DNA from: Bacteroidota bacterium
GTDB taxonomy: Bacteria; Bacteroidota; Bacteroidia; Chitinophagales; JADIYW01
NCBI GenBank assembly: GCA_016705125.1
Contig: JADIYW010000025.1
Location: 12,526-76,525, forward strand
DNA: 64,000 nt
Direction of reading: 5' to 3'
In this document: piece by piece, positions 50,089 through 58,577 of the stretch
Position numbering within the stretch: position 1 is the stretch's first letter
How the letters are laid out: each line of letters opens with the position of its first letter
Position numbers and translations under genes: made by a program
The notes under the pieces: model-generated
What the model saw: only the letters and a program-made list of their open reading frames with translations
What the model was told of the DNA's origin: nothing
The model's database searches: none

Positions 50089-52425
50089 TTAATATGAAAT
50101 GCAAATCTCAAAGTCATCGGCAAAAATTGGGTCTTTATTGTCGAAATTGGTGATAAAAAATTGGAGATTTCCACCTTGCAATTGCGATCGGATGATTTGT
50201 TTTTCGATAAATATATAATTCCAATCGTTGGATGGGAAATTGTTTCCGAACATATCTGAAATTGCGAAATTTAGCTCTCCATTATTGGTACTATTTTCGA
50301 TTTTTAGTTTTAATTCGCCCATGGTTTTGTTTTTGGAAAATACCCAACAAGAAACGCGACACAAAACGGTGTCCTTATTTTTGAACAAACTATCTATTGG
50401 CAAACTTATGTGTGCCGACTGCCCATAATTTGGAGTTATTTTATTGGATTTTCGACCTGACAGGTTGGTTTCATTTGTAACGGTTGAATTTCCCAATTCA
50501 ATATTTAGGCTTGGTTTGCCATCGAATGTACATGTATAATTTTGTTGGGTCTGAAATGGAGTTTTGCTTAAAAGGAAATTAGATTTATTCCAACTGGAAG
50601 AAAAGTCAGAAGAAACTATTTCCCAACTCAATTCAAATTCCCGACTCAATAAACCTGGATTTGTATTTCGCAAGCGAATGGCTTTTAGTTCATTGTAAGT
50701 GCTATTGTATTTTATGTTTTGAATAAATGGATCTATCCACAATCCATCTAGCGCATTGGAGGGATTAAAACGGTAGGTCAATATTTTGCCATTACTGAAT
50801 TTATAATCGATAAAGTATAAACCATCTCGATAAAAAAAGCATTTCAGTTTGTGCATCAAACCGCTTTTTATTTCTATTTTAGCCCTAAGTATTGATTCGT
50901 TTGATGGGTCAATTTTTATCCAAGTATTCCATTTTTCTGAATTTGCTTTTTTATTTATTTTTTCAACTTTATTTTGTCCTTTTCTGAGCAAAACAAACTT
51001 ATCTGTTATCGTATCTATTTTATAATTTTTAAAAATCTCCAATACTGTTTTTGGTTCATTATTCAAAATAAAACGATTGTCGTAATCGCCCATATTGCCT
51101 CCGTATTTATCGTTTTGCAAATGCCATAAAATAAATTCAGGGCCATTTTCATGGGTAAAATTTTTGGCACTTTCTCCATCCATCCAGCTAGAATACGAAC
51201 CAGATTGTAGGGTAGTTCGTGGTTTCCAATTCAAATTATTGGCTGGCACATAGCTCAGTTCCCAAGGGTAAAAATCAATGGTTTTTTCTCCAATTTTTTC
51301 TCTAATTTCTATGGGCAAAACATTTCCTTGTATGTTTTGGTAGGAATAATATTTGGCCAATCCGTTGGCATTATTATAATGAAGCATATTGTTGTTGAAA
51401 TGGGTAATGCCATTTATATCCACTTTTCGGTTGGCATAATCAGGTATTTTTTGGGCATTAAGTAATAGGCTTGAAAAACAAATGAGAAACAAAACAAAGA
51501 GTATGTTTTTTTGTTTTTGACTTACTAAAAACAACAAACCCCAATACAAAAAAATAATAAATTCGAGTTGGTAATAATGGTTAATATCTTGCCGACCAAC
51601 TGCATGTTTCCAAAAGGCAAAAAATGGAAAAATGGATAAACAGAATAGCCAAAAAACCCTTTTTTCTTTTACATAAAAAGGCGCAAATAAAATTGTACCC
51701 CAAAGCAAAGCGATAAGCAGAAAATCGTTTTCAACGGCTAGATTCAATGCTGATGAATATCCTGAAGCGATTTTAAAAGTTTGGAAAAGTTGAATGGGAA
51801 AGGCAAATAGTTGTTGGAAAAGGATTGCATAAATAATAAAAGGAATGATAAATGCAATGCCACTATTTATAATCCCTTTTTTCTTGTCTTTTTCGTTGGA
51901 AAATCTGATGATTAAACCAACAAAGATTAGGGAAGCACACGAAATGCCAATAGAGGATTTGATAAGTAATGCGGCCGTTGTGATGAGGGTGGCGAGTGCG
52001 ATGTGTTTTGGTTTTCCTTGTTCTACAAAAAACAAAATGGACATAAAACAAGCACCTATCAATATGGCATCGAAATAGAGCAAAAGGGACAAAACGAAGA
52101 AAAGTATTGCTGAAAACAGGACTGATTTATGCAGCAATTTGCCATAACAAATGCCTAGAAAAACAAATATGAATTTGGCAATAAGTCCAAAAATCATGGA
52201 GTACATAAATTGATGCTCCACAGCCACGGTATATTTCAAAATACCCAATGGGCCGATTGGATAAATCATGTTTTTGAAAAAAGAAAAATCGTTTTGAAAC
52301 AAATGCCCCAAACCCCACATATAGGAAGTGTCGAGTCCGATTCCGTAATCAGGCTCATAATTAGGAAAAGTGCATGCCAAAATCAGCAGCGTTAAAAGAA
52401 TGATTTTTAAATTTTCTTTGGTCAT
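50089..52425 (-). CDS. Large polytopic membrane protein, GT-C-like, with extracytoplasmic C-terminal region
   Basis: 778 aa. About ten membrane helices occupy residues 5-330. The first periplasmic loop has D-T-S-Y-M-W-G-L-G-H, the place where GT-C glycosyltransferases keep an acidic residue, and a later loop has K-H-A-V-G-R-Q-D-I-N-H-Y. The C-terminal ~440 residues are soluble and include beta-rich segments (L-P-I-D-S-L-F-K-N-K-D-T-V-L-C-R-V-S-C-W-V-F-S, N-D-W-N-Y-I-F-I-E-K) like a carbohydrate-binding-type jelly roll. The family is not recognised with confidence. A lipid-linked sugar transferase is the best guess. Confidence 0.6.
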   Translation of the reverse strand: MTKENLKIILLTLLILACTFPNYEPDYGIGLDTSYMWGLGHLFQNDFSFFKNMIYPIGPLGILKYTVAVEHQFMYSMIFGLIAKFIFVFLGICYGKLLHKSVLFSAILFFVLSLLLYFDAILIGACFMSILFFVEQGKPKHIALATLITTAALLIKSSIGISCASLIFVGLIIRFSNEKDKKKGIINSGIAFIIPFIIYAILFQQLFAFPIQLFQTFKIASGYSSALNLAVENDFLLIALLWGTILFAPFYVKEKRVFWLFCLSIFPFFAFWKHAVGRQDINHYYQLEFIIFLYWGLLFLVSQKQKNILFVLFLICFSSLLLNAQKIPDYANRKVDINGITHFNNNMLHYNNANGLAKYYSYQNIQGNVLPIEIREKIGEKTIDFYPWELSYVPANNLNWKPRTTLQSGSYSSWMDGESAKNFTHENGPEFILWHLQNDKYGGNMGDYDNRFILNNEPKTVLEIFKNYKIDTITDKFVLLRKGQNKVEKINKKANSEKWNTWIKIDPSNESILRAKIEIKSGLMHKLKCFFYRDGLYFIDYKFSNGKILTYRFNPSNALDGLWIDPFIQNIKYNSTYNELKAIRLRNTNPGLLSREFELSWEIVSSDFSSSWNKSNFLLSKTPFQTQQNYTCTFDGKPSLNIELGNSTVTNETNLSGRKSNKITPNYGQSAHISLPIDSLFKNKDTVLCRVSCWVFSKNKTMGELKLKIENSTNNGELNFAISDMFGNNFPSNDWNYIFIEKQIIRSQLQGGNLQFFITNFDNKDPIFADDFEICISY

Positions 52426-52600
52426 CTAAAAATTTATATATTTACGAAGTGAATTTCTTAAATAGATTTTCCTTAAAACGACGAATATAAGTCATAAATG
52501 GATGCAAAATAGCTTTTTACATAAAAACGGGAATTTAATATTACTATGAAATTTAAAATCTAAAAAAATCAATGCATTTTAAACTAGAATAATTTAAAAA

Positions 52601-53848
52601 ATGACTTTGTATAAGAAAAAAAAGAAAGATTGGTATTTAATCATACCTACTTTATTTGCCCTTTTTGTTTTATATATTATTTTTCTTCCTAAAGAGTATT
52701 TCGAAGGGGACTTTGGATTTTGGACAAATTGGTGTAGCCAAATGATGGACTTTGGATTAACGTCTGTTTATGAATCTGGATGTAATTACCATCCCATATT
52801 TCTATATTTCCTTTATGGTTTTGGAAAAATATGTGGTAGTAATGAAATGCTATTTGAACAAATAAATTATATTAAAATAATCCCTCTTATATTTGACTTT
52901 ATAGGTGTTTTAGCTTTTCTTTATTTTTTCAAAAACCAAAAGAAATCTATTTTTTTACCATTGTTTCTAATTCTAAATTTGGCTTATCTCTACAATACAA
53001 TGTTTTGGGGTCAAGTTGATAGCATTTATACTACATTGTCTTTGTTGTCCATTATTTTTGCATTATTAGGAAATATAAATCTTGCTGTCGTATTTATCGT
53101 TTTTGCATTTAATAGTAAACTTCAAGCTATCATTTTCTTACCCATTTTTGGATTGGTATTATTGCCAGATGTAATCAAAAACCCAAAGAAAATTGTTTAT
53201 TTATTTGCTTTTGGATTTGTAACTCAATTAATGATTTTAATGCCATTTATACTAAAAGGAAAAGTAGGACAGGTTATAAGTGTATTTACAGGTGGGGTAG
53301 ATCATTATACAAATGTATCCTTATTTGCAAATAATATTTGGTATCTATTTCTTTGGAATAAGGAATGTTATTTTGTAGAAGACTCCACTACTTTTATGGG
53401 TTTTTCTTATAAAAATATAGGTTTAGTTCTTTTTTTGTGTTCAAGCTTTTTAAGTCTTTTGCCTTTGTTTCTAAGGACTATAAAACTTTTAAAGGGGCAA
53501 AGTGATGAAAAAAAAGAACAATATAATGAACTGGTGTTTTTTTCTTGTTTATTAACGATTTGGAATTTTTTTTATTTTAATACTCAAATGCATGAAAGAT
53601 ATAGTCATGCATTAATCATTTTTTGTTTTTTTTATGGTTTTTTATCCAAAAATTGGTTTTTGTATATTATTGCAACCCTAGGCTTACTATTAAATATGAC
53701 TAGAGTATTTCCTTTTGCAGAATACGATGTAACTAAGTACTTTTTTTATAATCAGCATTTTATTTCAATTGTTTTTGGTTTAGGATTATTATATGGGTAC
53801 TATCTTTTATTCTCCAAATATTATATTAAAAATGGTTTTAGAAATTAA
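52601..53848 (+). CDS. GT-C membrane glycosyltransferase (Gpi18/PIG-M-like mannosyltransferase family)
   Basis: 415 aa with ten or more membrane helices. F-E-G-D-F-G-F-W-T-N-W in the first loop supplies the acidic residue of GT-C enzymes. Y-N-T-M-F-W-G-Q-V-D-S-I-Y-T-T-L and a late loop Q-M-H-E-R-Y-S-H-A are strongly reminiscent of the W-G-Q-x-D and H-E-R-Y motifs of Gpi18-related transferases (COG5542). It would use a polyprenyl-phosphate sugar on the periplasmic side. It is divergent from the 778-aa membrane protein gene (175-bp gap) and followed by a lipoprotein gene 22 bp downstream. Confidence 0.8.
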   Translation: MTLYKKKKKDWYLIIPTLFALFVLYIIFLPKEYFEGDFGFWTNWCSQMMDFGLTSVYESGCNYHPIFLYFLYGFGKICGSNEMLFEQINYIKIIPLIFDFIGVLAFLYFFKNQKKSIFLPLFLILNLAYLYNTMFWGQVDSIYTTLSLLSIIFALLGNINLAVVFIVFAFNSKLQAIIFLPIFGLVLLPDVIKNPKKIVYLFAFGFVTQLMILMPFILKGKVGQVISVFTGGVDHYTNVSLFANNIWYLFLWNKECYFVEDSTTFMGFSYKNIGLVLFLCSSFLSLLPLFLRTIKLLKGQSDEKKEQYNELVFFSCLLTIWNFFYFNTQMHERYSHALIIFCFFYGFLSKNWFLYIIATLGLLLNMTRVFPFAEYDVTKYFFYNQHFISIVFGLGLLYGYYLLFSKYYIKNGFRN

Positions 53849-53870
53849 TAATTTTAATCAAATATTCAAT

Positions 53871-54626
53871 ATGAAATCTAAATTCATTATAGGCATTTTT
53901 ATTTTTTTCCTAATGGGCTGTAAGTCAAATGAGCGATATAGTAACAAATTGATAATTAGAGCCACAAATAGTTATATTTCAGACACAATTATTTTTAAAA
54001 TAATTGACAATGGGAATATAATTGACAATGGAAATGGAAGTAAAATTGTTTTTTTAATAAATGAAAAACCCTTTGGTTTTACGAATGAATGTATTGTTAC
54101 CAAAAATCAATATATTCATGTCCTTTTGCGTTCTAATTGTTATTCTTCAACTATAAATTTGGCTTGTGAAGCTAGTTGGGGCAAATGGTACGGAAATAAT
54201 GCTAGATTTTCAATTGATAAGTTTGGATGGGCAAATCACCATTTGTATGTAAAAGTTCCAGACACTATTCAAACTGCTAAACTTAGAATTTATGGGAATT
54301 ATTTTGGGGGAGGAAATGGAGCCGAGCTCAACAGAATGGAAATTCGAATTTTAGATAGTTCTCCATTCAAAAATGGAATAAACGATTATTGTTTTTTACC
54401 ATTATGTGTAGATATTTATAAAGAAATAAAAAAATCTAATTTAATCAAAAACAAAACCTTTTACTATGAAAATACGTTCAATATAAAGGATGAGACTTTT
54501 GAAAATTATGCCGTTACGAAAAAAGAATTTGAAGTTGAGTGGGAGAAGAGAAAAAAAGAAGTTGGTGAAGAAAAATTAGTTGAAAAAATAAATAATTTTT
54601 TAAAACAATATCCCGAATTATTGTAA
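53871..54626 (+). CDS. Lipoprotein of unknown function
   Basis: 251 aa from the ATG at 53871. A longer frame starts at 53793 inside the previous gene but hides the signal sequence. M-K-S-K-F-I-I-G-I-F-I-F-F-L-M-G-C is a type II signal peptide with the lipid-bearing Cys at 17. The mature part has a beta-rich domain (V-L-L-R-S-N-C-Y-S-S-T-I-N-L-A-C, H-H-L-Y-V-K-V-P-D-T-I, L-R-I-Y-G-N-Y-F-G-G-G-N-G-A-E) and a charged helical C-terminus (K-E-F-E-V-E-W-E-K-R-K-K-E-V-G-E-E-K). I do not recognise the family. Confidence 0.65.
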   Translation: MKSKFIIGIFIFFLMGCKSNERYSNKLIIRATNSYISDTIIFKIIDNGNIIDNGNGSKIVFLINEKPFGFTNECIVTKNQYIHVLLRSNCYSSTINLACEASWGKWYGNNARFSIDKFGWANHHLYVKVPDTIQTAKLRIYGNYFGGGNGAELNRMEIRILDSSPFKNGINDYCFLPLCVDIYKEIKKSNLIKNKTFYYENTFNIKDETFENYAVTKKEFEVEWEKRKKEVGEEKLVEKINNFLKQYPELL

Positions 54627-54665
54627 ATTATAATTTTATTTGTAATTAAATTTCACCATTTTATT

Positions 54666-55079
54666 ATGAGAATAGCCGTTTTTAGAAAAGCCACTTTTAA
54701 TGCCGCACACCGTCTGCACAATCCTAATTGGGACGACCAGACCAATAAGGCCGTTTTTGGGCTGTGTAATAATCCAAATTACCATGGTCACAATTATACA
54801 TTAGAAGTAAAGATTGTTGGCGAAATAAACCCCGAAACGGGATATTTGATAGATCTAAAAATAGTAAAGGATATAATAAAGCAGGATATTGAGGACCGAT
54901 TCGATCATAAAAACCTAAACCTCGACACCGAAGAGTTTAAGGACTTGAACCCAACTGCAGAAAACATTGCTATCGTTATTTATAATTTATTGAGAGCAAA
55001 AATTGACCCCAAATACGACTTGCAAATAAAATTGTACGAAACAGAAAGAAATTTTGTGGAATATCCAGTAAATATTTAA
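54666..55079 (+). CDS. queD: 6-carboxy-tetrahydropterin synthase / PTPS family
   Basis: 137 aa. Zinc ligands are H15 in F-N-A-A-H-R-L and H40/H42 in Y-H-G-H-N-Y. The catalytic Cys34 in F-G-L-C-N-N-P-N and the D-L-K-I-V-K-D, F-D-H-K-N-L-N and late Y-E-T-E-R-N sequences complete the PTPS/QueD pattern. In bacteria the likely reaction is dihydroneopterin triphosphate to 6-carboxytetrahydropterin in queuosine biosynthesis. No other queuosine genes are nearby. Its stop overlaps that of the convergent heavy-metal-domain gene by 4 bp. Confidence 0.88.
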   Translation: MRIAVFRKATFNAAHRLHNPNWDDQTNKAVFGLCNNPNYHGHNYTLEVKIVGEINPETGYLIDLKIVKDIIKQDIEDRFDHKNLNLDTEEFKDLNPTAENIAIVIYNLLRAKIDPKYDLQIKLYETERNFVEYPVNI

Positions 55080-55402
55080 CGCTTATATTGGCAGCATTTA
55101 GGCAGTTTTTGATATGCTTCATTGCTCGCTTTTACATCTGGTGTATCGTATCCCGACTTGGCAATGCTTTTCTCAATACTTAATTTTGTTACTTTTAAAG
55201 AATCGTAACTTACAGTAAGGTAATGTGTTTTAATATTCCAATCTGCCTTTTTCACGCCTTTAATCATGGCATTCAATTCGATAGTTTCTTTACACATTTC
55301 ACAATTACCGCTTATTAATATTTTTTCTGTTTTTAGATTGCCACCCAAAACACCAAACGACATGAAAATAAATGTGATGGCCAAAAAAAATATGTTTTTC
55401 AT
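55076..55402 (-). CDS. Secreted heavy-metal-associated (HMA)-like domain protein
   Basis: 108 aa with a signal peptide (M-K-N-I-F-F-L-A-I-T-F-I-F-M-S-F-G-V-L-G). The mature domain has the HMA layout: a strand I-L-I-S-G-N-C-E-M-C-K-E-T-I-E with the CxxC metal site at about 34-37, then V-K-K-A-D-W-N-I-K-T-H-Y-L-T-V-S-Y and the helix S-I-E-K-S-I-A-K-S-G-Y-D-T. The end has a second thiol pair L-P-K-C-C-Q-Y. It probably binds Cu+ or a similar soft metal in the periplasm. Confidence 0.78.
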   Translation of the reverse strand: MKNIFFLAITFIFMSFGVLGGNLKTEKILISGNCEMCKETIELNAMIKGVKKADWNIKTHYLTVSYDSLKVTKLSIEKSIAKSGYDTPDVKASNEAYQKLPKCCQYKR

Positions 55403-55522
55403 CCTAAATTATTTTAAACAAATATAAATCAATTTTTCTTTGTTGTTTAATCATTGAATTATTCCATTTTCTCATCTCCAAATTCCCTCATTTTCAAATC
55501 CCCAAATCCCCAAATTAAACAA

Positions 55523-56662
55523 TTATTCCAATTTCTGTTTAATCAAAACAATTTCCCGCTCGCCTCCAACAAAATTACAAACTAAATCAACGCTATTATA
55601 CGATTTTGCAATATTCATGCCTATTTTTAAAGGTTCGCCTAAATAGAATTTTTTAACTTGTTTATCTAATCTTTTTCCCCATTCTAGGTGTTCATTTCCA
55701 ACAAATCCGTGGGGATATAAACTCAAATAAATTTGGTTATTTAAAAATACGCCTTCATAATTTGAAGTATCGCCAGTGCTGGTCGTATAAGAGAAAGAAA
55801 ACGTTTTGTCTTCCTTCAAAACTAATTCTGATTTTTTACCATCCATTTGCCACGCATATTTTCCATATACATTATCCTCTTTCACCAATTCAAGACTACT
55901 AGTTTTAGTTTCAGCTGCTTTTGGTTGAATTTCTTCTACAGTAAATCCCTTTGCCGACAATTGCAATACATTATAATAATGCCAAATACCTGGATTATCG
56001 TAATTAAAAACTCGAATACTAGTATCGTTTACCGCTTCTAGAATCATGTACTTTCCATTAAATCCACCGCCAAAAGGATATTCAATCTTTAGCCCATTTT
56101 GTTTGGATAAGTCGTACGATAAATAAGGTCGTGGATAAACTGCTTTTGGTTCAGACAAAACAAAATTTTGGATTTTAGAAAAATTAAAATCTTTATTGAT
56201 CCATTTTTTTCCTTGCAACAAAGTATCGATTTCTGATTTAGAGAATTTTCTAAATACCACCAAGCTGTCGATTTGCGATTTAGTATTTAAAGATATTTTT
56301 TTGAAAACTAAAGAATCTTTGGTAAGTGTTAATAATTTAAATTGTTTTTGCTCATTTATTCTGAGCGTATCCATTTCCCATACTTTCTTTGTTTCAAAAA
56401 GTAAATGCTCCTCTGGGTTAAATTGTAAGGTTTGTTCTACCTTAAATTTGCCGTAATTTTTAACAGTATTTACGATTTCATTTTGCTCTGTTATTCTTAT
56501 AGAACTAAAAAAGCTAGGAAAATTATTCCCTAGCTTATCTTTAGTAAATGTGGAATCATATTGCAGATACCACAACCCAACTGCTTTTTTTTCAACAGTT
56601 TGGGCAGCGGTTTTGCCTATTCCAAATGCGATTATAAATAATAAAACGCTAATGTTTTTCAT
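55523..56662 (-). CDS. Secreted protein of unknown function
   Basis: 379 aa from the ATG at 56662, which starts a signal peptide (M-K-N-I-S-V-L-L-F-I-I-A-F-G-I-G-K-T-A-A-Q); the open frame extends 14 codons upstream. The mature protein shows two lipocalin/META-like openings, V-G-L-W-Y-L-Q-Y-D-S near the start and Y-G-K-Y-A-W-Q-M-D-G-K near 265, with many short beta strands and L-V-L-K-E-D-K-T-F-S-F-S-Y-T. It may hold two lipocalin-like beta-barrel domains. This is a weak inference and no family is claimed. Confidence 0.55.
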   Translation of the reverse strand: MKNISVLLFIIAFGIGKTAAQTVEKKAVGLWYLQYDSTFTKDKLGNNFPSFFSSIRITEQNEIVNTVKNYGKFKVEQTLQFNPEEHLLFETKKVWEMDTLRINEQKQFKLLTLTKDSLVFKKISLNTKSQIDSLVVFRKFSKSEIDTLLQGKKWINKDFNFSKIQNFVLSEPKAVYPRPYLSYDLSKQNGLKIEYPFGGGFNGKYMILEAVNDTSIRVFNYDNPGIWHYYNVLQLSAKGFTVEEIQPKAAETKTSSLELVKEDNVYGKYAWQMDGKKSELVLKEDKTFSFSYTTSTGDTSNYEGVFLNNQIYLSLYPHGFVGNEHLEWGKRLDKQVKKFYLGEPLKIGMNIAKSYNSVDLVCNFVGGEREIVLIKQKLE

Positions 56663-56710
56663 GTGTCCTTTTTTCATTTTAATATAAAGCGAAAAAAGTG
56701 CCAAATTATT

Positions 56711-58399
56711 CTAGTGTCTTGCTGGTTTAGCTAACTCAACTAAAGATTTTCTGCCTTTTCCATGTTTTCTAAAAGCTTCTAAAATAATATCTGCTTCTCG
56801 AGACTTAGTGGTAAAGAAAGTAAAACTATCTAAAATCTTAATATCGTCAATAAACCTTCCATCAACCTGCGATTCCTCAAAAATCAAATCCAACACTTTT
56901 CGCGGGTTAAAGCCGTCTTGTTTTCCTTTCGCCAAAAACAATCTTTGTTTTCCAGTACTGCTCATCATTTGGTTATCTCCACCACGACCATCTCTGTCTC
57001 CACGTCCACGGTTATCTCTGTCGCCACGGCTTGATTCTCTGCTGCTACTTCTATTTCCTCTTTCATCGTTATGCGAATCTTGTGCAATATTTTTGTATCC
57101 CTTTTGATCCAATTCATTTTTAAATGAAAGTCGCAATAGCGCTGCTAACACTTCTTGTGGTTCTGCAATTTCTAATAATTCAAGTGCAAAAGTACCATAC
57201 TCGAAATGCTTTTCAGTGGTTAGAATAGTCAAAAGATTGTTTTTAATTCTTTCCTTTTTAATTCTAATCATATCATTTGCATCAGGCAAATATGCTTTTT
57301 TAATTGGCGCATTACTTATACGACTAATAAACAACAATTTTCGTCGCTCATCAGATGGCACCAATGAAATCGCTTTTCCTAATTTACCAGCTCTACCTGT
57401 TCGTCCAATTCTGTGCACATAAGATTCAGGATCTTGTGGCAAACTATAATTGATTACGTGCGTTAAGTCTGATACATCAATTCCTCTAGCGGCAACATCC
57501 GTAGCCACTAAAATGCCTTTTTGATTGGCTTTGAACTGTCTAATTACTTTTTCTCTTTGGCTTTGTACCACATCACCGTGAATACAATCTGCTGAATAAC
57601 CTCTTTCATTTAATTTAAGGGTCATTTCGGTTACCTCTACTTTTGTATTGCAAAAAACAATACCGTAGATATCCGTTTCTACATCAATAATTCTGCACAA
57701 AGCGTCAAACTTGTCCCTATTTGGAACTTCATAATAAGTTTGCTCGATAAGTACATTAGTTAACTCTTCTTTTTTAACAGAAACCATTTCAAACTTACCC
57801 ATGTGCCTTTTGGCCAAAGATAAAATTCTGTCTGGCATAGTTGCAGAAAACATTAACATTCGTCTTTCAGGCGGCGTTTCTTTCACAATTTTTTCAACGT
57901 CCTCAATGAAACCCATGTTAAGCATTTCATCGGCTTCGTCTAAAACCATAAATTTCACATTGCCTAATTTTAGTTTTTTCCTATCAATTAGGTCAATCAC
58001 CCTACCTGGTGTTCCCACTACAATGTGGGCGCCTCTTTCAAGGTCTTTGATTTGCATCATAATTGAAGAGCCTCCATAAACAGCTATTATGGAGATTTTT
58101 TTACTCCCTCTATAGCTTTTAATTTCTTCACAAACTTGTAGTGCCAACTCCCTCGTTGGCGTAAGTATCAACGCTTGAATATTTCGATCACTTGGATCGA
58201 ACCTTTCAATAATTGGAATACCAAATGCGGCTGTTTTGCCGGTTCCTGTTTGCGCTTGCCCCACAATGTCATTAGTTGAATTAAGCAAAAGCGGAATGGT
58301 TAGCTCTTGAATGGGCGTTGGATTTTCAAATCCTTTTTGTTCTAAAGCTTTCAAAACCTCCTCTGAAATTCCTAAAGCACTGAATCCTGTCATCGTCAT
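56711..58399 (-). CDS. deaD: DEAD-box RNA helicase with DbpA-like C-terminal domain
   Basis: 562 aa (ATG at 58399 or 58393). Motifs in order: F-x-x-P-T-P-I-Q Q-motif, A-Q-T-G-T-G-K-T-A, P-T-R-E-L-A, V-L-D-E-A-D-E-M-L, F-S-A-T-M-P, A-T-D-V-A-A-R-G-I-D and H-R-I-G-R-T-G-R-A-G. An R/G/D/S-rich linker at about 445-475 is followed by a DbpA/CsdA-type RNA-binding domain (about 480-555). It unwinds RNA in ribosome assembly or cold adaptation. Promoter element at 58420-58427. Confidence 0.93.
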   Translation of the reverse strand: MTMTGFSALGISEEVLKALEQKGFENPTPIQELTIPLLLNSTNDIVGQAQTGTGKTAAFGIPIIERFDPSDRNIQALILTPTRELALQVCEEIKSYRGSKKISIIAVYGGSSIMMQIKDLERGAHIVVGTPGRVIDLIDRKKLKLGNVKFMVLDEADEMLNMGFIEDVEKIVKETPPERRMLMFSATMPDRILSLAKRHMGKFEMVSVKKEELTNVLIEQTYYEVPNRDKFDALCRIIDVETDIYGIVFCNTKVEVTEMTLKLNERGYSADCIHGDVVQSQREKVIRQFKANQKGILVATDVAARGIDVSDLTHVINYSLPQDPESYVHRIGRTGRAGKLGKAISLVPSDERRKLLFISRISNAPIKKAYLPDANDMIRIKKERIKNNLLTILTTEKHFEYGTFALELLEIAEPQEVLAALLRLSFKNELDQKGYKNIAQDSHNDERGNRSSSRESSRGDRDNRGRGDRDGRGGDNQMMSSTGKQRLFLAKGKQDGFNPRKVLDLIFEESQVDGRFIDDIKILDSFTFFTTKSREADIILEAFRKHGKGRKSLVELAKPARH

Positions 58400-58419
58400 G
58401 TATTTATATTATTAAGCTG

Positions 58420-58427
58420 CAAAGGTA
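58420..58427 (-). promoter_or_regulatory. -7 promoter element of the DEAD-box gene
   Basis: TACCTTTG on the minus strand, 20 bp upstream of the ATG, fits TAnnTTTG. Confidence 0.5.
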
Positions 58428-58546
58428 ATTACATATTAGTACTTTTAATCTTCATTGTGTTAGATTTAATCAAATGGTATCATTACCTATTCATCTTCTT
58501 AACCTTTTAATATCTTGATAATTTAAATAAATCCCGATTGATGACT

Positions 58547-58554
58547 TACCTTTG
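58547..58554 (+). promoter_or_regulatory. -7 promoter element of typA
   Basis: TACCTTTG on the plus strand, 23 bp upstream of the typA ATG, fits TAnnTTTG. No well-spaced -33 element. Confidence 0.5.
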
Positions 58555-58577
58555 CGCCCGATTTTTAAATCTATTTT